A DNA stretch of 45,166 bases from Salipiger thiooxidans (lineage in GTDB: Bacteria > Pseudomonadota > Alphaproteobacteria > Rhodobacterales > Rhodobacteraceae). Every line of letters begins with the position of its first letter. The stretch's first letter is position 1. Positions 15,088-24,373 of this stretch are shown here, piece by piece. A program made the position numbers and the translations under genes. The stretch is from positions 1 through 45,166 of the forward strand of contig NZ_FNAV01000027.1 of assembly GCF_900102075.1 (NCBI RefSeq). The letters are read 5' to 3'. The notes beneath the pieces were generated by a model. That model saw only the letters and a program-made list of their open reading frames with translations. It had not been told where the DNA came from and made no database searches.

Positions 15088-17451
15088 TCAGTCCCGTGTC
15101 TTGAGCGCCGCGACCAGGTCGGCCCGGTCGACGTCGCGTTTCACCAGCAGGCCCGAGATCGCGGCGCCCGCGATCACCACCAGCGCGGCGCTGCCGAAGG
15201 TGGTGGGCAGGAAGACCACCGGAATGGTGTAGAGCTCCGAGGAATAGGCTGCCGCCAGCACCTGTGCGAAGCCCGCGCCCAGCACCGCGCCGAGCGGAAG
15301 GGCCAGCAGCGTCACCAGCCCCAGCTCGCCCAGAAGCACGTAGGCGGCCTCGGCCCTGGAAAAGCCGATGACCCGCAGCGAGGCAAGGTCGCGGGCGCGC
15401 TCGGCCAGCGCGATGCGGGCGGCGTTGTAGATGATGCCGAAGGTGATGACGAAGGCCATGCCGGACATGATGAACCGGGTCCAGCCGGCGCCCTGGTTCA
15501 TCACCGTGACGAAGGCGTCGCGGGCCTCGTGCTTGAGGCTGACGCCCGCCACCGTCGGCAGGCCCTTGAGCCAGGCGTAGATCTCGGGGGCGCGGGCCTC
15601 GTCGAGCCGGAGGGCGGCGGCGCTGACCCGGCCGGGCTCGCCCAGGGCGCGGTTGAGGCCGTCCATCGCCATGTAGGCGGGGGCGCCCAGCACCGAGTCT
15701 GCCACCGCCGCCACCGGCAGCGTAAGCACCGGCCGCGCGCCTTCGCGCACCTCGACAGTCAGGGTCTGGCCGACCTCGAGCTTCAGCTTGGCGGCCAGCG
15801 CGCCGGACAGCACCAGCCCCTCGGAGCGCATGGGGATCGGCGCCAGCGCAGGCGTGAGCGCGCGGTTGAGCTCGGGCGCGGCGGGCAGGCCTGTGATGCT
15901 GCCACGGTGGCTCTGGCGGCCGTTGCGCAGGATCACGGCGACGTCGCGCCGCCCCTCGACCCGCTCGACCCCGGGAATCCGGGCAAGCTCGTGCAGCGCC
16001 TTGTCCGAGACGGCGCTGGTGAAGGTCACCGAGGCCTCGGAGCGGTCGATCACGTCGAAACTGAGCGCCACGGCCTGCGAGAAGCCGGCGTGGATCGTCA
16101 GCATGCCCACCGACAGCGCCATGCCGCAGGTGATACCGAGCACCGCGCCCGCCATGCGGAACGGCGTGCGGGAGAAGCGGCGCAGCACCATGCGGGTGGG
16201 CTGGTCGAGCCAGCGCGTCAGGCCGCGCCAGCGCCCGGCCGAGGCATAGTCGGCAGGGGCAGGGGGGCGCATCGCCTCGGCGGGCTGCAGCGCGAAGATG
16301 CGGCGCAGAACGATGGCGCCGCCGGCGGTCGCGGCCAGCACGCTGACACCGATGCCGGTGGCAAAGGCCGCGGGCTCGAGCCGGAACACGAGGAAAGGGA
16401 ACTTGAAGAAGGCGAGGTAGAGCTGGACCATGCCCCGCCCCGCCGCCACCCCGGCAAGGCAGCCCAGCAGCGCCCCGGCCAGGGCGATGGCCAGCACCAG
16501 CTTCAGGTAATGCACGCCGATCTCGGCAGAGCGGTAGCCGAAGGCCTTGAGCAGCCCGATCTCCTCGCGCTCGGCCTGCACCATGCGGGCGATGACGATG
16601 TTGAGCAGAAAGGCCGCGACGGCCATGAACATCGGCGGCACGGCGCGGGCGGACTCGCGCAGCCCGTCGATCTCTTCCGACACGAAGCGGTTCGAGAACA
16701 TGTCCTCGCGCCCATAGGCGCCGATGCCGCCGTAGGGCTCGAGCACCCGGTCGACCGCGTCGAGCACCAGCTGTTCGTTTGCGCCGCGGCCGAGGCCGAT
16801 CAGCGCCTCGCTGAAGGCGCCGTCCATGTCGAAGGCGGCAGCCATGGCTGCGGGCGAGAGCCACAGCACGCCGAAGCGGCTGTCGTCGGGCACCATCTCA
16901 CCGGGGGCTGCGCTGTAGAGGAACTCGGGCGAGCGGGCGAGACCCACGATCCGGAAGCTTCGCCGCGCGCCGTTCGTGGTCGCTGCCAGCGTGTCGCCGG
17001 GGCGCAGCCCGTGGGCGGCGGCGAAACTGTCGAGCACCACCACCTCGTCGGGGCGGCCGCGCTCGAAGAGCCGCCCGGCCTCGATCCGGATGGCGTTGAG
17101 CGCGGGCGCGTCGTCATAGGGCAGGGACAGCGCCTGCGCCTGCAGCGGCACGTCGCGGTCGGGCAGGTCGATCAGCGCGGCGCCACCGATGCGCCCCTCG
17201 ACCGCGCCGACGCCCTCGAGCGCCGCCAGCGCGTGCAGGACCTGCTCCGGCGCGCGGGTGACCGGGGCGATCACGTCGGCCAGCCGGTAGCGCTCGTAAT
17301 AGCCGCGCCGCGTCTCGTCGAGCGAGGACACCAGCCCGGACATCATCACCTGCATCGTCACGCCAAGCGCCATGACAACGGCGATGGCCAGCGCCTGGCC
17401 CTTCATCCGCCACAGGTCGCGCAGGAGCTTGCGGTCGAGCGGGCCTACCAT
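15088..17451 (-). CDS. FtsX-like ABC exporter permease
   Basis: The 787-residue permease has the duplicated FtsX architecture: a first membrane helix (about 15-38), a large periplasmic domain, three helices around 265-400 ([56 protein letters not shown]), a helix near 430-455, a second periplasmic domain, and three more helices at 660-780. The segment [18 protein letters not shown] is the cytoplasmic coupling helix typical of MacB/LolC-type permeases. Its ATG overlaps the ATPase stop by 7 bases, so the two are translated together. Such permeases act mechanically rather than by classical transport, extruding peptides or lipids through an adaptor. The substrate is unknown. Confidence 0.92.
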   Translation of the reverse strand: MVGPLDRKLLRDLWRMKGQALAIAVVMALGVTMQVMMSGLVSSLDETRRGYYERYRLADVIAPVTRAPEQVLHALAALEGVGAVEGRIGGAALIDLPDRDVPLQAQALSLPYDDAPALNAIRIEAGRLFERGRPDEVVVLDSFAAAHGLRPGDTLAATTNGARRSFRIVGLARSPEFLYSAAPGEMVPDDSRFGVLWLSPAAMAAAFDMDGAFSEALIGLGRGANEQLVLDAVDRVLEPYGGIGAYGREDMFSNRFVSEEIDGLRESARAVPPMFMAVAAFLLNIVIARMVQAEREEIGLLKAFGYRSAEIGVHYLKLVLAIALAGALLGCLAGVAAGRGMVQLYLAFFKFPFLVFRLEPAAFATGIGVSVLAATAGGAIVLRRIFALQPAEAMRPPAPADYASAGRWRGLTRWLDQPTRMVLRRFSRTPFRMAGAVLGITCGMALSVGMLTIHAGFSQAVALSFDVIDRSEASVTFTSAVSDKALHELARIPGVERVEGRRDVAVILRNGRQSHRGSITGLPAAPELNRALTPALAPIPMRSEGLVLSGALAAKLKLEVGQTLTVEVREGARPVLTLPVAAVADSVLGAPAYMAMDGLNRALGEPGRVSAAALRLDEARAPEIYAWLKGLPTVAGVSLKHEARDAFVTVMNQGAGWTRFIMSGMAFVITFGIIYNAARIALAERARDLASLRVIGFSRAEAAYVLLGELGLVTLLALPLGAVLGAGFAQVLAAAYSSELYTIPVVFLPTTFGSAALVVIAGAAISGLLVKRDVDRADLVAALKTRD

Positions 17452-18152
17452 TCGATCTCCTCCGCGCGCAGCTTGCTGGCGTTCCGCTCTTCCGAACGGA
17501 TCGCGCCGTCGGCGAAGCGGATCACCCGGTCGGCCATGGCGGCGGTCGCGGCGGCATGGGTGACGATGAGCACCGTGGTGCCAAGGCTCTGGTTCAGATG
17601 CTGCAGCACCCCCAGCACCTCGCGCCCGGTGGTGCTGTCGAGCGCGCCGGTTGGCTCGTCGCAGAGCAGCACGTCGGGCTGCTTGGCCACGGCGCGCGCG
17701 ATGGCGACGCGCTGCTGCTCGCCGCCGGACAGCTGGCTGGGGAAATGGCCGCGCCGCGCGCCCAGCCCCACCAGCGCCAGCGCCTCGTGCGGGGGCATCG
17801 GGTCGCGGGCGATCTCGGTCACCAGCTCGACGTTTTCTTCGGCGGTGAGCGAGGGCATGAGGTTGTAGAACTGGAAGATGAAGCCGAGATGGTCACGCCG
17901 GTAGCGCGTGAGCTGCCGGTCGGTCATCGCGGTCAGCTCGCGGTCGCGGAACCATGCCCGCCCCGAGCTCGGCCGGTCGAGACCGCCGAGGATGTTCAGA
18001 AGCGTCGACTTGCCGCTGCCCGAGGGCCCGAGAAGCACCACGATTTCGCCCGCTGGCAATTGCAGGTCGACCCCGCGAAGCGCGTGAACCGCCGAGGCGC
18101 CCTCACCGTAGGTGCGGGTCAGGGCTTCGGCCCGATAGGCGAGTTCGGCCAT
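17445..18152 (-). CDS. ABC exporter ATP-binding protein (LolD/MacB-like)
   Basis: The 235-residue ATPase has all nucleotide-binding motifs: Walker [10 protein letters not shown] at 42-50, Q-loop in [18 protein letters not shown] at about 91-108, signature [14 protein letters not shown] at 141-154 and Walker [13 protein letters not shown] at 162-173. The switch histidine is in IVTHAAATA. The [14 protein letters not shown] and DEPTGALDS wording is characteristic of the LolD/MacB family that pairs with FtsX-type permeases. It is the first gene of the three-gene exporter operon and overlaps the permease. It lies 59 bases downstream of fdsD on the same strand but is probably a separate unit. Confidence 0.95.
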   Translation of the reverse strand: MAELAYRAEALTRTYGEGASAVHALRGVDLQLPAGEIVVLLGPSGSGKSTLLNILGGLDRPSSGRAWFRDRELTAMTDRQLTRYRRDHLGFIFQFYNLMPSLTAEENVELVTEIARDPMPPHEALALVGLGARRGHFPSQLSGGEQQRVAIARAVAKQPDVLLCDEPTGALDSTTGREVLGVLQHLNQSLGTTVLIVTHAAATAAMADRVIRFADGAIRSEERNASKLRAEEIEW

Positions 18153-18211
18153 GGCGTTCCCTCCATGGCCGCGAGTCTAGCGGTATTGTCGCGCGCTTGT
18201 CTTGTGCGGGA

Positions 18212-18436
18212 TCAATCCTGCGCGGCGGGCGCGCGGATATGACCCAACGACTGGATCACCAGCGGGTGCAGGCCCTCGCCGCCCGCCTCGATGAAGGCGA
18301 TGAGCTGGCTGCGCATCCGCGGTTCCCAGAAGTCGTTGATGTGAGCGGCCACATCCTCGGCGCCGTGATCGCCGGGCTGGCTGGCAAAGAAGGTGGCGAT
18401 CTGGTTGGCCATCATGACCATTTTCTCAGGCGACAT
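18212..18436 (-). CDS. fdsD: NAD-dependent formate dehydrogenase delta subunit
   Basis: A 74-residue protein (MSPEKMVMMANQIATFFASQ, then the family-typical HINDFWEPRMRSQLI and GEGLHPLVIQSLG). This is the small FdsD subunit, which has no cofactor motif. In Rhodobacter it is needed for active formate dehydrogenase, probably helping FdsC/FdhD-dependent cofactor insertion. The ATG at 18436 lies inside the end of fdhD (11-base overlap), so it is translationally coupled as the last gene of the fds operon. A longer in-frame start at 18472 would add 12 residues inside fdhD and is less likely. Confidence 0.93.
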   Translation of the reverse strand: MSPEKMVMMANQIATFFASQPGDHGAEDVAAHINDFWEPRMRSQLIAFIEAGGEGLHPLVIQSLGHIRAPAAQD

Positions 18437-19244
18437 GGCTCTCTCCATCCACGATGCGCTCGGGGGCGGCATAAAGGTCGAATCCGCCGCCCCGGGCGAA
18501 GGCGGCGAGCGTCAGGCCGGCGGCCTGCGCGGTCTCGAGCGCCAGCGCGGTCGGGGCGGATACGGCGATGAGGATCGGGCAGCGGGCGAGCACGGTCTTC
18601 TGGACCATGTCGACCGAAACCCGGCTGGTGAGCACGAAGGCGCCCTCGGCCGGGTCGAGCCCCTGCCGCACCATCGCGCCGATGAGCTTGTCGAGCGCGT
18701 TGTGCCGCCCCACGTCCTCGCGTGCCATGACGATGCCCTCGCCGGGGCGCAGGAAGCCCGCGGCATGGACGGCGCGGGTCTGGTCATGCAGCGGCTGGTG
18801 GGCGCGCAGAAGGTCGGTCGCCTGCGCCACCTCGGCACGGCCGAGCCTCGGCCCGCCGGCGGGCAGTCGGGGCAGGGGGCGCAGCGCCTGCTCGAGCGAG
18901 TCGATGCCGCAGAGCCCGCAGCCGGTGGGCCCCATCAGGCTGCGCTGGCGCTCCTTCAGGGCCGAGCCGCGCTCGGTCCGGAGCCAGATCCGCGCCTCGA
19001 TGCCGCGCGCATGGGTCACCGTCTCGAACTCGGCCACGTCGGAGAGCTCGGAGATGATCCCCTCGCTCAGGGCGAAGCCGTAGGCGAAATCGGCGATGTC
19101 GTCCGGCGTCGCCATCATCACCGCCTGCGTCGAGCCGTCGAAGACCAGCGCGACAGGCACCTCTTCGGGCAGGGCGCGCGTCACCGGGCGCACGGCGCCG
19201 CGATGCACCGCCAGGCCTGGCCGGCTGATGCAGCGCGCACTCAT
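18426..19244 (-). CDS. fdhD: Formate dehydrogenase accessory sulfurtransferase FdhD/FdsC
   Basis: The 272-residue protein carries the catalytic Cys pair in TGCGLCGID (about 107-115). FdhD proteins use it to pass sulfur from a cysteine desulfurase to the bis-MGD molybdenum cofactor before insertion into formate dehydrogenase. Other family marks are EDVGRHNALDKLIG, TSRVSVDMVQK and the C-terminal FARGGGFDLYA. In Rhodobacter capsulatus the homologue (FdsC) binds the cofactor and protects the enzyme. The ATG overlaps the fdsA stop by 4 bases, and fdsD starts within its 3' end, so it is fully embedded in the operon. Confidence 0.95.
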   Translation of the reverse strand: MSARCISRPGLAVHRGAVRPVTRALPEEVPVALVFDGSTQAVMMATPDDIADFAYGFALSEGIISELSDVAEFETVTHARGIEARIWLRTERGSALKERQRSLMGPTGCGLCGIDSLEQALRPLPRLPAGGPRLGRAEVAQATDLLRAHQPLHDQTRAVHAAGFLRPGEGIVMAREDVGRHNALDKLIGAMVRQGLDPAEGAFVLTSRVSVDMVQKTVLARCPILIAVSAPTALALETAQAAGLTLAAFARGGGFDLYAAPERIVDGESHVA

Positions 19245-22162
19245 TCCGCCGCCGGTAGGATACGCCGCGAGCGTTCGGCCTGCGCGGCGTAGTCCTCTTG
19301 CCAGTCGCTCGGCCCGTTGCTGGGCGAGACCTGAACGGCGGTCACCTTGTATTCCGGGCAGTTGGTGGCCCAGTCCGAGTAATCGGTGGTGACCACGTTG
19401 GCCTGCGTGTCCGGGTGGTGGAAGGTGGTGTAGACCACGCCGGGGCTCACCCGGTCGGTGATCGTCGCCACCAGCGTCGTCTCGCCCGAGCGGCTGGCCA
19501 GCTTGACCCAGTCGCCGTTCTTGAGGCCGCGGTTTTCGGCGTCATGCGGATGGATCTCGAGCATGTCCTGCTCGTGCCAGACGCTGTTGGCGGTGCGCCG
19601 GGTCTGGGCGCCCACGTTGTACTGCGACAGGATCCGGCCGGTGGTCAGCAGCAGCGGGAAGCGCGGCCCGGAGCGTTCGGCGGTGGCCACGTACTCGGTC
19701 ACGATGAACCGGCCCTTGCCGCGCACGAAGCCGTCTACGTGCATGAGCGGCGTGCCCTCCGGGTGCTCGCCGTTGCAGGGCCACTGGACCGAGCCCTTCT
19801 CGTCGAGCAGGTCGTAGGTGACGTTGGCGAAGCTCGGCGTGGTGGCGGCGATCTCGGCCATGATCTGCTCGGGGTGGGTATAGGCCCAGCCCGCGCCCAT
19901 GGCATTGGCGAGCATCTGCGTCACTTCCCAGTCCTCGTAGCCGTTCTTCGGGGCCATCACCTTGCGCACGCGGTTGATACGACGCTCGGCGTTGGTGAAG
20001 GTCCCGTTCTTCTCGAGGAAGGACGAGCCCGGCAGGAAGACATGCGCGTAGTTGGCGGTCTCGTTGAGGAAGAGGTCATGCACGATGACGCATTCCATCG
20101 CGGCAAGCCCCGCGGCCACGTGCCGGGTGTCCGGGTCCGACTGCAGGATGTCCTCGCCCTGGCAGTAGAGCCCCTTGAAGGTGCCCTCGACCGCGGCGTC
20201 GAGCATGTTGGGGATGCGCAGGCCGGGTTCGGGGTCGATGGTCACGCCCCACGCGTCCTCGAAGACCTTGCGGACCTCGGGCAGCTTCACGTGGCGATAC
20301 CCCGGCAGCTCGTGCGGGAAGGAGCCCATGTCGCAGGAGCCCTGCACGTTGTTCTGGCCCCGCAGCGGGTTCACGCCCACGCCCTCGCGGCCGATGTTGC
20401 CGGTCATCATGGCGAGGTTCGCCAGCGCCATGACCGTGGTCGAGCCCTGGCTGTGCTCGGTGACGCCGAGGCCGTAGTAGATCGCCGCGTTGCCGCCCTT
20501 GGCGTAGAGCCGTGCCGCCGCGCGAAGCTCCTGCGCGTTGACGCCGGTGAGCAGCGCGGTGCTTTCGGGGGCGTGGCGCTTGTCCGAGACGAACTCGACG
20601 AAGGCCTGGAACTCGTCCCAGTCGCAGCGCTCGCGGATGAAGGCCTCGTCATAGAGCCCTTCGGTCGCGATCACATGCGCCAGCGCGGTGACCACGGCGA
20701 CGTTGGTGCCCGGGGTCAGCGGCAGGTGATGCGCGGCCTCGATGTGGGCCGATTTCACCATGTCGATGCGGCGCGGGTCGATGACGATGAGCTTCGCTCC
20801 CTGGCGCAGCCGCTTCTTCAGCCGCGAGGCGAAAACCGGGTGCCCGTCCGTCGGGTTGGCGCCGATCACCAGCGCCACGTCCACCTGCTCGACCGAGTCG
20901 AAATCCTGCGTGCCGGCGGAGGTGCCGAAGGTCTGGCCGAGCCCGTAGCCGGTGGGCGAGTGGCAGACCCGTGCGCAGGTGTCTGTGTTGTTGTTCATGA
21001 AGACCGCGCGGGTGAGCTTCTGCACGAGGTAGGTTTCCTCGTTGGTGCAGCGGCTCGAGGTGATCACGCCCAGGCTCTTGCGCCCGTGCTTCTCGCGGAT
21101 CGCCTGCATCCGTCCGGCGGCGAAGGCCAGCGCCTCGGACCAGGAGACCTCGCGCCATGGCATGTCGATGCTGTCGCGGATCATCGGGTTGAGGATGCGG
21201 TCCGGATGCTCGGCGTAGCCGTAGGCGAAGCGGCCCTTGACGCAGCTGTGGCCGCGGTTGGCCTTGCCGTGCTTCCACGGAGTCATGCGCACCAGCTGAT
21301 CGCCGTTGAGCTCGGCCTTGAACGAGCAGCCGACGCCGCAATAGGCGCAGGTGGTCACCACCTCGCGGTCGGGGGTGCCAAGCTCGGCCACGCTCTTTTC
21401 CTGCAGGGTCGCGGTGGGGCAAGCCTGCACGCAGGCGCCGCAGCTCACGCAATCCGAGGCCAGGAAATCGTCACCGGCGGCGCCCGCCGAAACGCGGCTG
21501 TCGAAGCCTCGGCCCTCGATGGTCAGCGCGAAGGTGCCCTGCACCTCTTCGCAGGCCCGCACGCAGCGCGAGCAGACGATGCACTTGGAGGGGTCGTAGG
21601 TGAAATAGGGGTTGCTCTGGTCCTTCGGCATATACAGCGGGTTGGCCTCGCCCTCGGGCATCCGCAGCCGAGCCTCGGATTGCGACCGTGCGCCGGTGCC
21701 GGAGGGGTCGAAGTGATTGTCGCCGGGGGTGTAGCGCACGTCCCGCAGGCCGACCATGCCGGCCATGTCCTGCAGCTCGCAATCGCCGTTGGCGGCGCAG
21801 GTCAGGCAGTCGAGCGGGTGGTCCGAGACGTAGAGCTCCATCACCCCTCGCCGGATCTTCTTCACCTTCGAGGACTGGGTGTGCACCACCATGCCCGCGT
21901 GCACCGGCGTGGTGCAGGAGGCGGGGGTGCCGCGCCGGCCCTCGATCTCGACCACGCAGAGCCGGCAGGAGCCGAAGGCCTCAACCGAGTCGGTGGCGCA
22001 GAGCTTCGGCACCTTGATGCCGGCTTCCATCGCTGCCCGCATCACCGAGGTGCCCGCGGGCACCGTGACCTCGATGCCGTCGATCGTCAGGTGAACAGGT
22101 TTGCCCGCCTTGGCCGGCGTTCCCATGTCCCGGTCGTCCCAGGGAATGATGAAATCCTTCAT
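19241..22162 (-). CDS. fdsA: NAD-dependent formate dehydrogenase catalytic (alpha) subunit
   Basis: The 973-residue subunit oxidises formate to CO2 at a bis-MGD molybdenum site. In order: a ferredoxin-like [2Fe-2S] domain (C55, C66, C69, C83); a His-Cys3 cluster site (H115, C119, C122, C128); two [4Fe-4S] motifs (C194/C197/C200/C204 and C238/C241/C244/C248); another [4Fe-4S] (C272/C275/C279/C307); and the molybdopterin domains. The active-site pair is C400-H401 in CARVCHSPT, so it uses cysteine rather than selenocysteine as Mo ligand. I set the start at 22162 (MKDFIIPW) because GGGAGG lies about 8 bases upstream. The gap of 133 bases to fdsB is the only sizeable one in the operon. Confidence 0.97.
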   Translation of the reverse strand: MKDFIIPWDDRDMGTPAKAGKPVHLTIDGIEVTVPAGTSVMRAAMEAGIKVPKLCATDSVEAFGSCRLCVVEIEGRRGTPASCTTPVHAGMVVHTQSSKVKKIRRGVMELYVSDHPLDCLTCAANGDCELQDMAGMVGLRDVRYTPGDNHFDPSGTGARSQSEARLRMPEGEANPLYMPKDQSNPYFTYDPSKCIVCSRCVRACEEVQGTFALTIEGRGFDSRVSAGAAGDDFLASDCVSCGACVQACPTATLQEKSVAELGTPDREVVTTCAYCGVGCSFKAELNGDQLVRMTPWKHGKANRGHSCVKGRFAYGYAEHPDRILNPMIRDSIDMPWREVSWSEALAFAAGRMQAIREKHGRKSLGVITSSRCTNEETYLVQKLTRAVFMNNNTDTCARVCHSPTGYGLGQTFGTSAGTQDFDSVEQVDVALVIGANPTDGHPVFASRLKKRLRQGAKLIVIDPRRIDMVKSAHIEAAHHLPLTPGTNVAVVTALAHVIATEGLYDEAFIRERCDWDEFQAFVEFVSDKRHAPESTALLTGVNAQELRAAARLYAKGGNAAIYYGLGVTEHSQGSTTVMALANLAMMTGNIGREGVGVNPLRGQNNVQGSCDMGSFPHELPGYRHVKLPEVRKVFEDAWGVTIDPEPGLRIPNMLDAAVEGTFKGLYCQGEDILQSDPDTRHVAAGLAAMECVIVHDLFLNETANYAHVFLPGSSFLEKNGTFTNAERRINRVRKVMAPKNGYEDWEVTQMLANAMGAGWAYTHPEQIMAEIAATTPSFANVTYDLLDEKGSVQWPCNGEHPEGTPLMHVDGFVRGKGRFIVTEYVATAERSGPRFPLLLTTGRILSQYNVGAQTRRTANSVWHEQDMLEIHPHDAENRGLKNGDWVKLASRSGETTLVATITDRVSPGVVYTTFHHPDTQANVVTTDYSDWATNCPEYKVTAVQVSPSNGPSDWQEDYAAQAERSRRILPAAE

Positions 22163-22295
22163 CGCGCATCCTCCCGCGGTTTTGTCTCGCCGCAAATGTT
22201 CCGGGTAAGCCCGCGCCCCGCGCGGACGGGGGCAGCGCCCCCGGCCCGGTTGCCCCGCGTCGGCGAGGCCAAGTTCGTCACGGTCCCCGTGCCGC

Positions 22296-23816
22296 TCATT
22301 CTGCCGCTTCCCGGACTGCCCCGAATTCCTCGGGGAACAGCCGCAGCGCCGACATCACCGGGTAGGGGGTGAACCCACCCAGCGCGCAGAGCGAGCCGTC
22401 CTTCATGGTCTCGCAGAGGTCGGTCAGCAGCGGCACGGCCTCGGCGTCGCCCGCGGCGATCCGGTCGAGCGTCTCGACGCCGCGCACCGCGCCTATGCGG
22501 CAGGGCGTGCACTTGCCGCAGCTCTCGACGGCGCAGAACTCCATTGCGAAGCGCGCCATGCCGAGCATGTCGGCGGTGTCGTCGAAGACCACGAGACCGG
22601 CGTGGCCGATCAGCGCGCCCTCGCCGTCGAACTCCTCGTAGCCGAAGGGCGTGTCGAACTGGTCGGTGCCCAGGTAGGCGCCCAGCGGGCCGCCGACCTG
22701 CACGGCCTTCACCGCGCGGCCCGAGGCGGTGCCGCCGCCAAGATCCTCGACGATCTGGCCAAGCTTCATGCCGAAGGCGGTCTCGAAGAGGCCGCCGTGC
22801 CGGACGTTGCCGGCGATCTGCAGCGGGATCGTGCCCTTCGACCGGCCGAGGCCGAAGTTCGCGTAGAACTCGGCGCCCTTCTCGAAGATCACCGGCACGG
22901 TGGCGAGCGAGATCACGTTATTCACCACTGTGGGCTTGCCGAAGGCGCCTTCGAGCGCCGGCAGCGGCGGTTTGGCACGCACCACGCCGCGCTTGCCCTC
23001 GAGCGAGTTCAGCAGGGAAGTCTCTTCACCGCAGACATAGGCGCCGGCACCGACGCGGACCTCGAGCTCGAAGGCCTTGCCCGAGCCCAGCACGTCGGGG
23101 CCCAGCACGCCGGCGGCGCGGGCGATGTCGATGGCGCGGCGCATCACCGCCACCGCGTCGGGATATTCCGAGCGGGTGTAGACGAAGCCCTTGGTGGCGC
23201 CGCAGCCGATGCCTCCGATGGTCATGCCCTCGATCAGGCAGAACGGGTCGCCCTCCATGATCATGCGGTCGGCGAAGGTGCCGCTGTCGCCCTCGTCGGC
23301 GTTGCAGACGATGTACTTGCGGTCGGCATGCGCCATGCGCACCGTGTCCCACTTGATGCCGGTGGGGAAGCCTGCGCCGCCACGGCCACGCAAGCCCGAG
23401 AGCTTCACCTCGTCGGTGATCTGCTCGCCGGTCATGCCAAGCGCGCGGCGCAGGCCGACGAGGCCACCGAGGGCCTCGTACTGTTCCAGCGAGAACGGGT
23501 CGGTGATGCCGCAGCGCGCGAAGGTGAGGCGGGTCTGCCGCTTCATCCAGTCGAGCTCGTCGGTCAGGCCGAGCGCCTTCTCGTGGCCGTCCTCGAACAG
23601 CGCGGAGACATCTTCGGGGGTCATCGGGCCAAAGGCCATGCGGCCCGCGGGCGTCTCGACCTCGACCAGCGGCTCCAGCCAGATCATTCCGCGCGAGCCG
23701 TTGCGCGCGATCTCGATCTCGACGCCGCGCCTCAAGGCCTCGGCGCGGATCGCCGCGACCACCTCTTCGGCGCCAAGTGCCTTGGCGGCGCTGTCCATGG
23801 GAACCCAGATCTTCAT
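22296..23816 (-). CDS. fdsB: NAD-dependent formate dehydrogenase beta subunit (FMN/NADH)
   Basis: The 506-residue subunit is NuoF-like. It binds FMN and NAD through GRGGAGFPTG at 144-153 and NADEGDSGTF at 172-181, with AYVCGEETSLLNSLEGKRG at 259-277. A C-terminal [4Fe-4S] cluster site is formed by C433, C436, C439 and C477 (ESCGKCTPCR, SLCALGG). It passes electrons from FdsA to NAD+. The N-terminal 80 or so residues form an extra domain without cysteine ligands, as usual for FdsB. Its ATG overlaps the fdsG stop by 4 bases. Full length for the family. Confidence 0.97.
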   Translation of the reverse strand: MKIWVPMDSAAKALGAEEVVAAIRAEALRRGVEIEIARNGSRGMIWLEPLVEVETPAGRMAFGPMTPEDVSALFEDGHEKALGLTDELDWMKRQTRLTFARCGITDPFSLEQYEALGGLVGLRRALGMTGEQITDEVKLSGLRGRGGAGFPTGIKWDTVRMAHADRKYIVCNADEGDSGTFADRMIMEGDPFCLIEGMTIGGIGCGATKGFVYTRSEYPDAVAVMRRAIDIARAAGVLGPDVLGSGKAFELEVRVGAGAYVCGEETSLLNSLEGKRGVVRAKPPLPALEGAFGKPTVVNNVISLATVPVIFEKGAEFYANFGLGRSKGTIPLQIAGNVRHGGLFETAFGMKLGQIVEDLGGGTASGRAVKAVQVGGPLGAYLGTDQFDTPFGYEEFDGEGALIGHAGLVVFDDTADMLGMARFAMEFCAVESCGKCTPCRIGAVRGVETLDRIAAGDAEAVPLLTDLCETMKDGSLCALGGFTPYPVMSALRLFPEEFGAVREAAE

Positions 23817-24280
23817 GCTGCGCCCTCCAGAGCCTTCTCGAGCCGCGCCGCGTCGGCGCGAGCGATCAGCCGGTCATCCACCATCGCGGCGGGGGCGCAG
23901 GCGCAGAGCCCGAGGCAGTAAACCGCCTCGACCGTTACCAATCCGTCAGAAGTGGTGCCGCCCCACCCGATGCCGAGCTTCTCGAGCACCGCGTCGGACA
24001 GCGCGTTCGCGCCCATCGACTGGCAGGCCTCGGCGCGGCAGATCTTGACCACGTGCCGACCGGCGGGGGCTTTGCGGAAATCATGGTAGAAGGACATCAC
24101 CCCGTGCACCTCGGCCTTGGTGAGGTTCAGGGTCTCGGCGATCATCCCGAGCGCCGCTTCCGGCACGTGATCATAGGCCTCCTGCAGCGCGTGCAGGATC
24201 GGCAGCAGAGGCCCCTCGAGGTGCATCTGTCCGTCGATGAGGGCCTGGATCTCGTCGGCCGTCGGCTTTGAGTGGCGCAT
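23813..24280 (-). CDS. fdsG: NAD-dependent formate dehydrogenase gamma subunit
   Basis: The 155-residue subunit is NuoE-like and holds one [2Fe-2S] cluster through C81, C86, C122 and C126 (ICRAEACQSMG and YCLGLCACAP). It completes the diaphorase part together with FdsB. The start at 24280 (MRHSKPTADE) follows GGAGGAGA by 8 bases; a longer frame to 24328 runs into the promoter region and is rejected. It is the first gene of fdsG-B-A-fdhD-fdsD and lies 93 bases downstream of the LysR gene, with an inverted repeat between them. Confidence 0.96.
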   Translation of the reverse strand: MRHSKPTADEIQALIDGQMHLEGPLLPILHALQEAYDHVPEAALGMIAETLNLTKAEVHGVMSFYHDFRKAPAGRHVVKICRAEACQSMGANALSDAVLEKLGIGWGGTTSDGLVTVEAVYCLGLCACAPAAMVDDRLIARADAARLEKALEGAA

Positions 24281-24340
24281 AAGGGCTTCTCCTCCTACGG
24301 TGGTCCCCTGTTCTGCCAGATCCTTCATTACCGATTCAAT

Positions 24341-24361
24341 ATCGTTATTCCGTTAAACGAT
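24341..24361. promoter_or_regulatory. Candidate LysR-type operator upstream of fdsG
   Basis: A perfect inverted repeat ATCGTT - 9 bases - AACGAT spans 24341-24361, and contains the T-N11-A pattern of LysR-type regulators. It lies 60 bases upstream of the fdsG start and just after the lysR stop. This position is right for formate-responsive control of the fds operon by the adjacent regulator. Confidence 0.6.
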
Positions 24362-24373
24362 AGTCAAATCCTA

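Noticed and set aside
14923..17868. A 981-codon open frame on the plus strand over the exporter genes
   Set aside because: It is a shadow of the minus-strand adaptor and permease genes; it is rich in Arg, Gly and His and has no domain, as expected for antisense frames in high-GC DNA.
19241..22162. Selenocysteine at the formate dehydrogenase active site
   Set aside because: The Mo ligand position is a cysteine codon (C400 before H401), and no in-frame TGA is present, so this is the Sec-independent enzyme.
19298..22372. A 1024-codon plus-strand frame antisense to fdsA
   Set aside because: The composition (Val/Gly/His/Arg repeats) and full overlap with the well-supported fdsA show it is not a gene.
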